From: CAYVWB01 sp964455395
GTDB lineage: Bacteria; Desulfobacterota; Desulfovibrionia; Desulfovibrionales; Desulfovibrionaceae
NCBI GenBank assembly: GCA_964455395.1
Contig: CAYVWB010000029.1
Location: forward strand, 1-50,869
Length of the DNA stretch: 50,869 bases
Reading direction: 5' to 3'
In this document: one piece after another, positions 24,979 through 32,938 of the stretch
How positions within the stretch are numbered: the first letter of the stretch is position 1
Layout of the letters: each line of letters opens with the position of its first letter
Program-made: the position numbers and the translations under genes
Notes under the pieces: generated by a model
Databases searched by the model: none
What the model saw: the letters and a program-made list of their open reading frames with translations, nothing else
What the model was told of the DNA's origin: nothing

Positions 24979-27243
24979 ATGGACATCGAAAAAAAGACGC
25001 AGCTCCTGCGGGAGCGCTTGCAATATATCAAGGACATCTTCGGCGCGCGGGAGAACAAGCACATCGAGCTGCTGCAGAGCCGCCTGCACGAGTTCTTCCA
25101 GCGCGAACCCTCCCTCGCCTTCGACGACAAGGCGCGGGAGCTCGCCTCCCTGGAAGACCTCTTCACCTTTCAGGAGAACCGTCTGGAGCGCGAGCTCAAG
25201 CCCATGGACAAAGTGCGCATCGTGCGCCACCCTCAGCGGGTCTGTCTGAAGGACATCCTGGAGAACGTCTACGACAACTACACCGAGATAGGCGGTCAGG
25301 ACGAATATTCCATCGACCCCTCCATGCTCATCGCGCGGGCGTACATCACCCGCCGCGTGCGCGGACGCGTGCAGCACCAGCCTGTCATGGTCATCGGGCA
25401 GGAGAAAGGTCATGGCCAGGAGTTCCGCAACGGCGGCTCCGTGAAGCCCTGGGGCAACGCCAAGGCGCTGCACTACATGAAGGTCGCGGAGACGGAGAAC
25501 ATCCCCATCCACACCTATGTCTTCACGCCCGGCTCCTACCCCATCGAAGACTACCCCGGCGCAGCGCAGCAGATCGCCAAGAATCTCTATGAAATGAGCT
25601 GTCTGCGTGTGCCCATCATTGCGGTGTTCTCCGAAGGCGGTTCCGGCGGCGCGGAAGCCATCGGCTTGGCGGACAAGCGTCTCATGCTCTCTCACGGCTA
25701 CTACTCGGTCATCTCCCCTGAAGGCGCTGCCGCCATCGAGTCCGGCATCCGACAAGGCCAGCGCGCGCCGGTGGAGCTCATCGAAACGTGCGCCGAGCGG
25801 CTGAAGATCACTGCGCAAGACAACCTGGAGCGCGGCTACGTGGACCACGTGGTGCAGGAGCCGCCTCTTGGCGCGCGGCCCGAGCACTACGACTTCTTCA
25901 AGCTGCTGCGGCAGGAGGTCATCGGCGCCACGGACGAGGTGGTCCTGGAGGTCAAAGGCGTCAAGCTCTTCCGCGCCTGGGCCTTGCGCCGGCGCAAGAA
26001 GCTTGAGTCCGCCCGGGATTATTCCGAACACCTCTACGTGCGCTGGAACCTTTCGCAGAACGGCAAGGAGGATCTTCTCAGCCGGCGTTATCAGAAGTTC
26101 GCGCGTCTCTCCCGGGAAGCGCGGCTGGACCGTCGGCCCGCGTGGAAGAAAGCCCATTCCGCCACCCACGAACTCGCCCTCTCCGTCTACTCCTTCTTTC
26201 GGTACGATCTGTTGCGCAAGCACTCCAAGAAATTGAAGCGCACCGTGGAGGAGGTGGGCGCGGAGGCCCAGTATGTATGGGGCAAGCTGTTGAGTCCGCT
26301 GAAAAGCATGAAGGAAGCCTTCGCCCGCAAGGGTTCGCTGGCTCCCGAGAAAGAACAGCAGCTCACCCAGCTTTCCTACTGGGAGAACGAGTCCGGCCAG
26401 AGCGGCGCGTGGAAGTACATCAGCCCGCAAGCCCGCGCGGACCGCGCCGTCACCTGTCCCAACGCTCTCAGTCACGGCTGTCTGGATCTCTGGGCGCCGG
26501 ACCTCTTCGGCGACTTCGCCGGCGTGTGTTCCTACTGCGGACACCACTTCCCCATGGAACACCAGTGGTGTCTGCACAACGTTTTCGATGCGGAGTCCAT
26601 CTTCGAGTTCAACAAGGAGGTGGAATCCCAGAACCCGCTGCAGTACCCGGGCTTGGACGTCAAGCTGGAGCAAGCCAAGGAGAAGACCGGCCACAAGTGT
26701 GCATGCCTTACCTTCGAAGCGCGCATCGAGGGCGTGCAGATGGTGGTGGCGCTGCTCAACGGCGCGTTCCGGGGCGGCAGCGTGGGCGCTGCCGAGGGCG
26801 AAAAATTCTTCCGCGCCGCCGAACGCGCGCGCAAGAAGCACTTCCCCTTCCTGGCGTACGTGCACGGCACCGCCGGCATCCGCATCCAGGAGGGCGTCAA
26901 CGGCGTCATCCAGATGCCCCGCTGCACCATGGCCGTGCGTCGCTACCTGGACGCGGGGGGGCTCTATCTGGTGCTGTACGACACCAACTCCTACGCTGGC
27001 CCCGTGGCTTCCTTCCTGGGGTGTTCGCCCTACCAGTTCTCCATTCGTTCCGCGAACATCGGCTTCGCCGGTCCCGGCGTCATCAAGGAGACAACGGGTC
27101 TGGACATTCCTCCGGATTACCACCGCGCCTACCGTGCGCTCTCGCGCGGGCACATTCAAGGCATCTGGGACCGTCGGGAAGTCCGCAACAATCTCCATCA
27201 GGCGCTGCTCACCATGGGCGGCCGCAACCTCTACTATCGCTAA
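24979..27243 (+). CDS. fused acetyl-CoA carboxyltransferase (AccA-like then AccD-like)
   Basis: A 754-residue protein joining both carboxyltransferase subunits. The first half carries the AccA-like MVIGQEKGHGQEF, FTPGSYP and FSEGGSGGAEAIGLAD, followed by YYSVISPEGAAAI (the oxyanion region). Near residues 493-521 is a zinc-ribbon-like stretch, CPNALSHGC then 15 residues later CSYC, where AccD normally has CxxC...CxxC. The second half is AccD-like: GGSVGAAEGEKF, GTAGIRIQEGVNGVIQM and IGFAGPGVIKETTG. It transfers carboxyl from carboxybiotin to acetyl-CoA to give malonyl-CoA for fatty acid synthesis. No ribosome binding site is clear before ATG 24979, so translation may be coupled to the gene upstream. 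Confidence 0.88.
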   Translation: MDIEKKTQLLRERLQYIKDIFGARENKHIELLQSRLHEFFQREPSLAFDDKARELASLEDLFTFQENRLERELKPMDKVRIVRHPQRVCLKDILENVYDNYTEIGGQDEYSIDPSMLIARAYITRRVRGRVQHQPVMVIGQEKGHGQEFRNGGSVKPWGNAKALHYMKVAETENIPIHTYVFTPGSYPIEDYPGAAQQIAKNLYEMSCLRVPIIAVFSEGGSGGAEAIGLADKRLMLSHGYYSVISPEGAAAIESGIRQGQRAPVELIETCAERLKITAQDNLERGYVDHVVQEPPLGARPEHYDFFKLLRQEVIGATDEVVLEVKGVKLFRAWALRRRKKLESARDYSEHLYVRWNLSQNGKEDLLSRRYQKFARLSREARLDRRPAWKKAHSATHELALSVYSFFRYDLLRKHSKKLKRTVEEVGAEAQYVWGKLLSPLKSMKEAFARKGSLAPEKEQQLTQLSYWENESGQSGAWKYISPQARADRAVTCPNALSHGCLDLWAPDLFGDFAGVCSYCGHHFPMEHQWCLHNVFDAESIFEFNKEVESQNPLQYPGLDVKLEQAKEKTGHKCACLTFEARIEGVQMVVALLNGAFRGGSVGAAEGEKFFRAAERARKKHFPFLAYVHGTAGIRIQEGVNGVIQMPRCTMAVRRYLDAGGLYLVLYDTNSYAGPVASFLGCSPYQFSIRSANIGFAGPGVIKETTGLDIPPDYHRAYRALSRGHIQGIWDRREVRNNLHQALLTMGGRNLYYR

Positions 27244-27261
27244 GCCGCGGAGACAGCCCCC

Positions 27262-27912
27262 GTGCTCGACATCACCGCTCTGCTCGAAGAATTCAAGGCC
27301 TCCCCGTATGAGGAATTGGAGATCGTCGCGCCGCACTCCGGCGTGGTGACTTTCGCGGATCTCCAGCCCGGCGCCAAGGTTTCGGGCGTCTCCGGGACGT
27401 ACCGGGAAAAGCCGGGGACCACCCTCGCCGTCCTCGAACGTGAACGCAACAAGAAACCCGTGCAAGCCACGCAATCCGGCGAGGTGGTCAGTCTGGAGAC
27501 CGCCTTGGAAGGCCGCTTCGTCCAAGCGGGGTGGCGGCTCGCCACTGTGCGGCATTTCCTCTCCAAGGAGGAGGTGCAGGAGCGCATCCTCAAGAACGCG
27601 CTCTCGCTTTTCCGGGCTCCGGAACGCGCCAAATACTACTTCACCCCGGAGCTGGACCAGAAGGTGAAAGCAGCCGGGCCGGAGTCCATCACCGTGCGGC
27701 CGGGCATGGAGCTGCTCATCATGTCCCGGATGAAACGCGAATCCTCCGTCTACTACGACGGTCCCGAAGGCGTCATCTACGCCATCTATTTCCAGCATAA
27801 CGAGAACGTGGACGCTGGCGACCCCCTCCTCGGCGTCTGCCCGCCCGAACAGCTGGCGCAGATCGAGGATGTCGTCGCGCGCGTCCAGACTGAATGGGTG
27901 GAGCGTCGTTAG
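27262..27912 (+). CDS. biotin carboxyl carrier protein-like, two barrel domains
   Basis: A 216-residue protein. Residues 20-98 look like a barrel-sandwich domain without a modifiable lysine (IVAPHSGVVTFADLQPGAKV ... VQATQSGEVVSLE). Residues about 140-193 form a second one whose turn reads MSRMKRES, placing K158 where biotin is attached in AMKM-type carriers, followed by the half-repeat GVIYAIYFQHNENVDAGDPLLGV. Position 18 bp after the carboxyltransferase gene makes it the carrier of this acetyl-CoA carboxylase. The start is GTG at 27262 with GGAG nine bases upstream. The lysine context (MKRE) differs from the usual MKME, so biotinylation is inferred. No separate biotin ligase is in the window. 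Confidence 0.75.
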   Translation: MLDITALLEEFKASPYEELEIVAPHSGVVTFADLQPGAKVSGVSGTYREKPGTTLAVLERERNKKPVQATQSGEVVSLETALEGRFVQAGWRLATVRHFLSKEEVQERILKNALSLFRAPERAKYYFTPELDQKVKAAGPESITVRPGMELLIMSRMKRESSVYYDGPEGVIYAIYFQHNENVDAGDPLLGVCPPEQLAQIEDVVARVQTEWVERR

Positions 27913-28102
27913 CGGCTTGACATGGCGACATGGCGGCTGCTCGCGCTGAAGCTGGGGGCGGCAACCGCTTCGCTTCCACGACCGTGTGGCGGCCTCCCTC
28001 GCCACTCGAAACGTGTGGCCAAGGGAGCGCGCGGCTGCGAGCACGGGGGGCAAGGCGCGCGGTCCATACCGGGGCGCGCCCAGGCGGCCTCGAGGAGATG
28101 AC

Positions 28103-28468
28103 ATGGGAAAATATCTGCAGATACGCGTGAGCGCGTTCACCTATCGACCGGAGGATGTGGAACGCGCCTACCCCCGGCTGCTGGCGCTGGCGTGGCCGGA
28201 ATACGCCGCAGGCAAGCCCGGCGTGGCGACACCCAAAGTGGGTGTGCTGGAGCTGACCGAGGCCCTCGCGGATCAAAGCATCTACGGGGACTGGTCCAAG
28301 GAGCTCACCGCGGACCTGGAACGCCAGCTCGCCACGGCCAAGACGCTGAAAAGCAAGCTGGAAAGCGCCTTGGCGGACTGGAAGCCGGACGTGGCGAACC
28401 GCCTCTCCGACGAGTTGGAAGACGCTTTGGCCGAATTGGAGACGTTGGCGCCCAAGCCGGAGCACTGA
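28103..28468 (+). CDS. conserved-looking cytoplasmic protein, unknown function (121 aa)
   Basis: It starts MGKYLQIRVSAFTYRPEDVERAYPRL; GAGGAG lies six bases before ATG 28103. The N-terminal half looks alpha/beta; the C-terminal half is a charged helix pair (ELTADLERQLATAKTLKSKLESAL and DELEDALAELETLAP), probably coiled coil. No signal peptide, membrane segment or metal motif is present. It lies 190 bp downstream of the carrier gene and 108 bp upstream of ssb, so it might belong to either unit. I do not recognise the family. Confidence 0.7.
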   Translation: MGKYLQIRVSAFTYRPEDVERAYPRLLALAWPEYAAGKPGVATPKVGVLELTEALADQSIYGDWSKELTADLERQLATAKTLKSKLESALADWKPDVANRLSDELEDALAELETLAPKPEH

Positions 28469-28576
28469 GCCGGGCGGAGCGCTCCCCCGGCTTGCTTCCG
28501 CCTGCGTTGACCGGGGCGGGGGGGTGTGTCATGCTACGCGTTCTTCCATCACACACAGCCAACTCCCGGAGGCGAC

Positions 28577-29137
28577 ATGGCCGGTAGTCTCAATAAAGTC
28601 ATGCTCATCGGACGCCTCGGACGCGATCCGGAGCTTCGTTATACCCAAAGCGGCATCCCCGTCTGCAATTTCACCATGGCCACGGATGAATCCTATCAAG
28701 GTCGCGACGGCCAGAAGGTGGAACAGACCGAGTGGCACAAAGTCGTCGTCTGGGGCAAGCAGGCGGAGACAGTCACCAACTACCTGAGCAAAGGCCGCCT
28801 CTGTTATGTGGAGGGCTCCCTGCAGACGCGCAAATGGCAGGACCAGCAAGGGCAGGACCGGTGGACCACCGAAGTCAAAGCCCAGCGCGTCCAGTTCCTG
28901 GACAGTCAGCGCGACGCGCAAACCGGTCAAGGACAAGGCGGCTACGCCCCGCAAGGCGGCTACGACGACTACGACCAGGAGTACGGTCCGCCCCAAGGCG
29001 GCAATCCCCAGCAACGTCGGCAAGGGCCGCCTCAAGGCCAGGGCCGGCAGGGGCAGCCCGCCCGCGACTACCCCGACGAGGACCTCGGCCCCGCCTTCCC
29101 TTCCGAAGCCGGCGACATGGACGAAGTTCCCTTCTGA
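28577..29137 (+). CDS. ssb: single-stranded DNA-binding protein
   Basis: A 186-residue protein. The OB fold opens with MAGSLNKVMLIGRLGRDPEL and continues through FTMATDE, TEWHKVVVWGKQAE and VEGSLQTRKWQDQ, all hallmark SSB segments. The C-terminal 70 residues are Gly/Gln/Pro-rich and disordered, ending in the acidic tip DMDEVPF that recruits replication and repair partners. It binds exposed single strands as a tetramer. GGAGG five bases before ATG 28577 fixes the start. A patatin-like lipoprotein gene follows with a 19-bp gap, so the two may be co-transcribed, although no functional link is evident. Confidence 0.96.
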   Translation: MAGSLNKVMLIGRLGRDPELRYTQSGIPVCNFTMATDESYQGRDGQKVEQTEWHKVVVWGKQAETVTNYLSKGRLCYVEGSLQTRKWQDQQGQDRWTTEVKAQRVQFLDSQRDAQTGQGQGGYAPQGGYDDYDQEYGPPQGGNPQQRRQGPPQGQGRQGQPARDYPDEDLGPAFPSEAGDMDEVPF

Positions 29138-29156
29138 TCAAACCGGGGGCCGTGCA

Positions 29157-30548
29157 ATGGGGGGATTCGGCGTGAACGCAGCAACATCGACAGTGTACAC
29201 CAAACGGGTGGGTGGCGGCTCCACGAAGCGTCACAGCGCCGGCATGGAGACGCCCGGCGGCCACAGTACCGCCGGGTTGGCCGTCCTCGTCCGCTTCACC
29301 CTGGCGTTGCTCGCCGTCATGGCTTTGGCTTCCTGCGCCGCCTTGCCGCGCAATCCCGTGCCGGCGCCGCTTCATGAAGACGCCACGGTGCCCGGGCTGG
29401 AAGGGGCGCGCACCTGGGCCGACAGCATGAACCCGGCCTTCCAGGCCAATCTGGAAGAAGCTGTGGCGCAGCGTTTGGCGTATCTGGACGCGCACCAACT
29501 CACGCTGGAGCAAGCCGGCGCTTCGTTCCTCGCCATATCCGGCGGGGGAGATTACGGCGCGTTCGGGGCCGGGGTGCTGTGCGGGTGGACGCAGCGCGGC
29601 GACAGGCCTCATTTCAACCTCGTCACGGGGGTCTCCACCGGCGCGCTCATCGCGCCTTTCGCCTTTCTCGGCGAGGAATATGACGACAAGCTGCGTCAAG
29701 TCTACACCACCGTGGATGCCGAGAAGATCTTCTTCCTGAAGCGCATCTTCTCCATCATCGGCGGGGAATCCGTGGCGGACACCAAGCCGCTGGCGGCGCT
29801 CTCCGAGCAGTTCATCGACGCAGCCATGCTGGAGCGCATCGCCCGGGAACACGCCAACGGTCGGCGGCTCTTCGTCGCCACCACCAACCTGGACGCCCGC
29901 CGCGCCGTCATCTGGGACATGGGCGCCATCGCCAGCCAGGGACGGCTCCAGCTCTTCCATCAAGTGCTGCTGGCCTCCGCAGCCATTCCGGCCGTCTTTC
30001 CCCCCGTCTACATCGATGTGGCCGCAGGCGGCGCGCGCTATGACGAGATGCACGTGGACGGCGGCGTGGTCAGTCAGGTCTTTCTCTACGGACCCTTCGT
30101 GGATCCGGATGAAGCGGCGGCGCGTTTCGGCATCGACTATCGCGAGAGGGCGAAGTCGCTCTACGTCATCGTGAACAACAAGGTGAAAGGCTCCTACGAT
30201 CCCGTACCGCGGCTGCTGACGGACATCGCCGGCGCCGCCATCTCCAGCCTCATTCGCAACCAGGGCGTGGGCGCGCTGGACCGACTCTACCTCATCGCCC
30301 GGCGCGACGGATTGGACTACAACCTCGTCTCCATTCCGGACGATTTCGTCCCGGCCAACGACAATATTTTCGACCCCGAGGTGATGAACGATCTGTTCGA
30401 CATCGGCTTCGCCATGGGCGAGCAGGGCGGCTTCTGGCAAAAACATCCGCCCGGGTACACGCCTTCCGAAGAGGAGGCCGCGGACATGAGCGCTTTCGAC
30501 GCGGACACCCCCCGGATGAACGAGCCCCCTCACGACGTGGCGCAGTAA
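29157..30548 (+). CDS. patatin-like phospholipase, predicted lipoprotein
   Basis: A 463-residue protein. A hydrophobic segment ending VMALASC is a lipobox, so it is probably tethered to the envelope. The patatin domain shows ISGGGDYGAFGAGVLCG (oxyanion hole), TGVSTGALIAPF (GxSxG nucleophile Ser) and HVDGGVVSQ (catalytic Asp of the DGG motif), a complete Ser-Asp dyad. Family members hydrolyse acyl esters of phospholipids; some are effectors, others act in membrane homeostasis. ATG 29157 gives a 40-residue n-region before the hydrophobic core; ATG 29244 would give a more normal signal peptide but has no ribosome binding site, whereas GGGGG precedes 29157. The C-terminus beyond about residue 380 is outside the core domain. 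Confidence 0.85.
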   Translation: MGGFGVNAATSTVYTKRVGGGSTKRHSAGMETPGGHSTAGLAVLVRFTLALLAVMALASCAALPRNPVPAPLHEDATVPGLEGARTWADSMNPAFQANLEEAVAQRLAYLDAHQLTLEQAGASFLAISGGGDYGAFGAGVLCGWTQRGDRPHFNLVTGVSTGALIAPFAFLGEEYDDKLRQVYTTVDAEKIFFLKRIFSIIGGESVADTKPLAALSEQFIDAAMLERIAREHANGRRLFVATTNLDARRAVIWDMGAIASQGRLQLFHQVLLASAAIPAVFPPVYIDVAAGGARYDEMHVDGGVVSQVFLYGPFVDPDEAAARFGIDYRERAKSLYVIVNNKVKGSYDPVPRLLTDIAGAAISSLIRNQGVGALDRLYLIARRDGLDYNLVSIPDDFVPANDNIFDPEVMNDLFDIGFAMGEQGGFWQKHPPGYTPSEEEAADMSAFDADTPRMNEPPHDVAQ

Positions 30549-30722
30549 GCTCGTTGCTGCGCAAGGAACGCGCCTCCCGGTCTTCTGATCTCCTGATCCC
30601 TCCGGTCTCCCGGTCTCCTGAGCCCCGGTCTCCCGCACCGTCTGGCAGTCGGTCCGGACCGGGAAGGCTGGCGGTGCAGCGATGCAACGTGTCGGCCGCG
30701 CTGGGGCTGGGCGGCGGCGCAA
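30549..30722. other. convergent spacer with short repeats and a palindrome
   Basis: Between the rightward patatin gene and the leftward MFS gene are four to five degenerate copies of ccggtctcc/ctgatctcc (about 30577-30635) and a perfect 12-bp palindrome cggtccggaccg at 30650-30661. No hairpin with a U tract is seen, so the terminator for this pair is not identified. Confidence 0.6.
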
Positions 30723-31967
30723 TCACTCCAGCCGCGCGGCGTCCACATCCTTCAGCGGACCCAGCACCGCCCGGACGATGTAGAGCGACGTCGCCGCGGC
30801 GGCCACGGTCATGGCCGTGAAGCCCAGTCCCGCGTAGATCAGTCCGGAAAGCGCTGCCCCCACCGCGTAGCCAGCCTGCTCCAGGGCGTTGCCCAAAGAG
30901 AGGTACTGCCCGCGCACGTTGTCCTCCACCACCTCGGTCTGCAAGGCGCGGTAGCCGCTGGCGCGCGTCACCACACAGACCATCAGCGCCATGAAGAGGG
31001 GGTAGACCCCCGCCGGCCAGTAACGCATGAGCGGCGCAGCGAGCATGCACGCGGCCACCCCCAGCGATCCCCACAACATGACGCCGCGGCGGCCTGTGCG
31101 GTCCGAGAAGCGGCCCACGCGCGGCGCCGCCACCACCGTGGCCGCCCCGCCCAGGGAGTAGACCCAACCGATTTCCGTCGCGGAGAAGCCAAGTTCCGTG
31201 CGCATCCATACCGCGAAGTAGGGCATGAACACGCCCATCCCGGTGAGGATGGCCACCCCCAGCAAGGTGGTTGGCCGCAGCACCGGATGCGCGAGGATGC
31301 TGCGGAAGCCCCGCACGATGGTCCCGAGGCTCTTCGCTTCCCGGGGGACGTCAGGCTGCGGGAGCCGGCTCGCCACCATCATGCAGGCAAGCGCCATCAA
31401 CACGCCATACGCCAGAAACGGCGTGCGGTAGTCCCCCAGCTGCGCCAGATAGGCTCCCGCGGGAATGCCCACCACCTGGCCGACGGCGAAGCCGTTCAGC
31501 ACCCATCCCGTGGCCCAGCCGCGGCGGCTGCGTGGGAAGTTGTCCCCGATGAACGCCACCGCACCCACCGTGCACATGCCCGCTGCGGCGCCGCACGCCA
31601 CCCGACACGCCAACAGCAGTACAAAGGACGTGGCGAACCCGTGCAGGAAAAGACACACGCTCATCAAGGCCGTGCCCCAGAGCAGAATACGCCGCCGACC
31701 AACCCTGTCCGAGATGGGCCCCCACACCAGGGTGCAACAGGCCGTGGCCAGGGCGTACCCCGTGATGAGCCAACCCAGCAGCGCCTCGGGTGCGCCGAAC
31801 ACCAGACCGATGTCCGCAAGCAGCGGCGAGATGATGAGGAACTGACTCCAGACGCCGAAGATGATCGTCCAGAGGATGAGGAGGACAACGCGGTCCTGCG
31901 AGGAGACCGCCGCCGAAGGCGCGGGTGTGGGAGCGGCGGCGTCGTTGGATTCCGGATGCGAAGGCAT
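30723..31967 (-). CDS. MFS transporter (12 transmembrane segments)
   Basis: A 414-residue inner-membrane protein with about 12 hydrophobic helices. The cytoplasmic loop between helices 2 and 3 reads WGPISDRVGRRRILLWG, the major-facilitator motif A, and a related loop in the second half reads RVGRFSDRTGRRGVMLWG. Helix 5 carries the WATGWVLNGFAVGQVVGIPAG segment typical of drug:H+ antiporter-type MFS members. Substrate unknown; efflux is the likelier role. TGGAG five bases before ATG 31967 supports the start rather than an earlier ATG at 32024. It has no obvious partner gene: the downstream gene is convergent, and the 90-residue orphan lies 316 bp upstream on the same strand. Confidence 0.88.
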   Translation of the reverse strand: MPSHPESNDAAAPTPAPSAAVSSQDRVVLLILWTIIFGVWSQFLIISPLLADIGLVFGAPEALLGWLITGYALATACCTLVWGPISDRVGRRRILLWGTALMSVCLFLHGFATSFVLLLACRVACGAAAGMCTVGAVAFIGDNFPRSRRGWATGWVLNGFAVGQVVGIPAGAYLAQLGDYRTPFLAYGVLMALACMMVASRLPQPDVPREAKSLGTIVRGFRSILAHPVLRPTTLLGVAILTGMGVFMPYFAVWMRTELGFSATEIGWVYSLGGAATVVAAPRVGRFSDRTGRRGVMLWGSLGVAACMLAAPLMRYWPAGVYPLFMALMVCVVTRASGYRALQTEVVEDNVRGQYLSLGNALEQAGYAVGAALSGLIYAGLGFTAMTVAAAATSLYIVRAVLGPLKDVDAARLE

Positions 31968-32283
31968 GAGGCTCCAGAGCGGGGTTGGTCGGCGGGGAGG
32001 CGTGAACACCTCGTGGCGTCGCATGATGCGGCTCGACCACGGGCGGCCGGCATGGCGCCGGCGTTCCGCGGAGGGCTGAAACGCGTTGGGATGTCAGCCA
32101 GTTGGGAGAATCACGACGTGGCGATCCCCTCGATTCCTTCTCGCTTACCCCAGTTCGCCGCGAAATGGAATCGCCCCGGGCAGAGGGGTGATGGCGTGGG
32201 CGTGTGGGAGGCGACAATGGGGATCGCCAGCAACGTCGCGCGGGGGAGCCGACCCAAAGCGACGCTGCTGGCGGAAAGGCGAT
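31968..32283. other. spacer of 316 bp, nothing identified
   Basis: This is the region upstream of the leftward MFS gene and downstream of the 90-residue orphan gene. Open frames here are short and arginine-rich. I see no hairpin with a U tract and no convincing promoter. Confidence 0.5.
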
Positions 32284-32556
32284 CTAGCGGGCGTAGGTGC
32301 GCAGGAAATCACGATAGTGCGCGAAGCTCTCGTCGTATTTCAGTAACGATTGCGCAGCATAGACCTCGCTCAATCGGAAGAGGAGCTGGAAGCGTTCGCA
32401 GCCGCTATCCAGCATGCGGTTGAGCTGTCTGACCTGACGGATGAAGTTCCGCTCGTTGTCATTGAGCTCGTCGGGGTTGGTGAGCAGGGTGTTCATCTGG
32501 ACGTTCAAAGCGCCCACAATCTGGTCCTGATCCTCGATGAAGGGTGTATGGTTCAT
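32284..32556 (-). CDS. small helical cytoplasmic protein, unknown function (90 aa)
   Basis: It starts MNHTPFIEDQDQIVGALNVQM and ends FAHYRDFLRTYAR. A strong GGAGG seven bases before ATG 32556 fixes the start; an earlier ATG (32616) has no support. It is predicted all-helical with an NPDELNDNERNFIRQVRQLNRML segment and a single cysteine; no membrane segment. It is transcribed leftward from an unusually A+T-rich leader of about 380 bp, so it is probably monocistronic. I do not recognise a family. The clear ribosome binding site and balanced composition argue for a real gene. Confidence 0.75.
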   Translation of the reverse strand: MNHTPFIEDQDQIVGALNVQMNTLLTNPDELNDNERNFIRQVRQLNRMLDSGCERFQLLFRLSEVYAAQSLLKYDESFAHYRDFLRTYAR

Positions 32557-32938
32557 GGCAAACCTCCAACTGTTATTGGATGATATGCCGAGGGAAAGCG
32601 CGTGGTTAGTGTGCATGGTTCTGTTTGTGAGGAGGTGTTCGCGTTGTGAGCTGTCTTGAGAATAGTGTTCAGAATCTGTACAAAAAATGTGTTTGACTCA
32701 TGGCTGGAAAATACAGAAATCGACGCGTTAGCGCAAGGCTTTTCTCAAAAAAAATATCCAAAGAGAAATGATAAAAGTGGCGGCAGGATGGCGCGAGCCG
32801 GTACGGCTTCGTCACGCCAAGTCCATGTCCGGACGCTTCGAAAAACGCGCGAAGGGGCCCCCCGTTTGCGGCAGGCGGAGCGGGTGGCGCTGTAAGGTCC
32901 CGGCGTCGATGGGGATCGCCGCGTCGGGGAGGAGGGCG
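32557..32938. other. A+T-rich leader upstream of the 90-aa gene
   Basis: This 382-bp stretch contains A8 at 32747-32754 and several A/T runs, unlike the rest of the window. Read leftward, TTGCGC and TATTTT lie 17 bp apart at about 32709-32737, a possible sigma70 promoter for the gene ending at 32284; the transcript would then have a leader of about 150 nt. The right-hand part (32870-32890) includes the palindromic ggggcccc but no clear terminator for the SNF2 gene. Confidence 0.45.

Noticed and set aside
24880..28140. Open frame of about 1090 codons on the minus strand
   Set aside because: Antisense shadow of the carboxyltransferase and carrier genes, which carry recognisable catalytic motifs.
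32747..32754. T8 on the minus strand as terminator of the SNF2 gene
   Set aside because: No stable stem lies immediately upstream of the T run.
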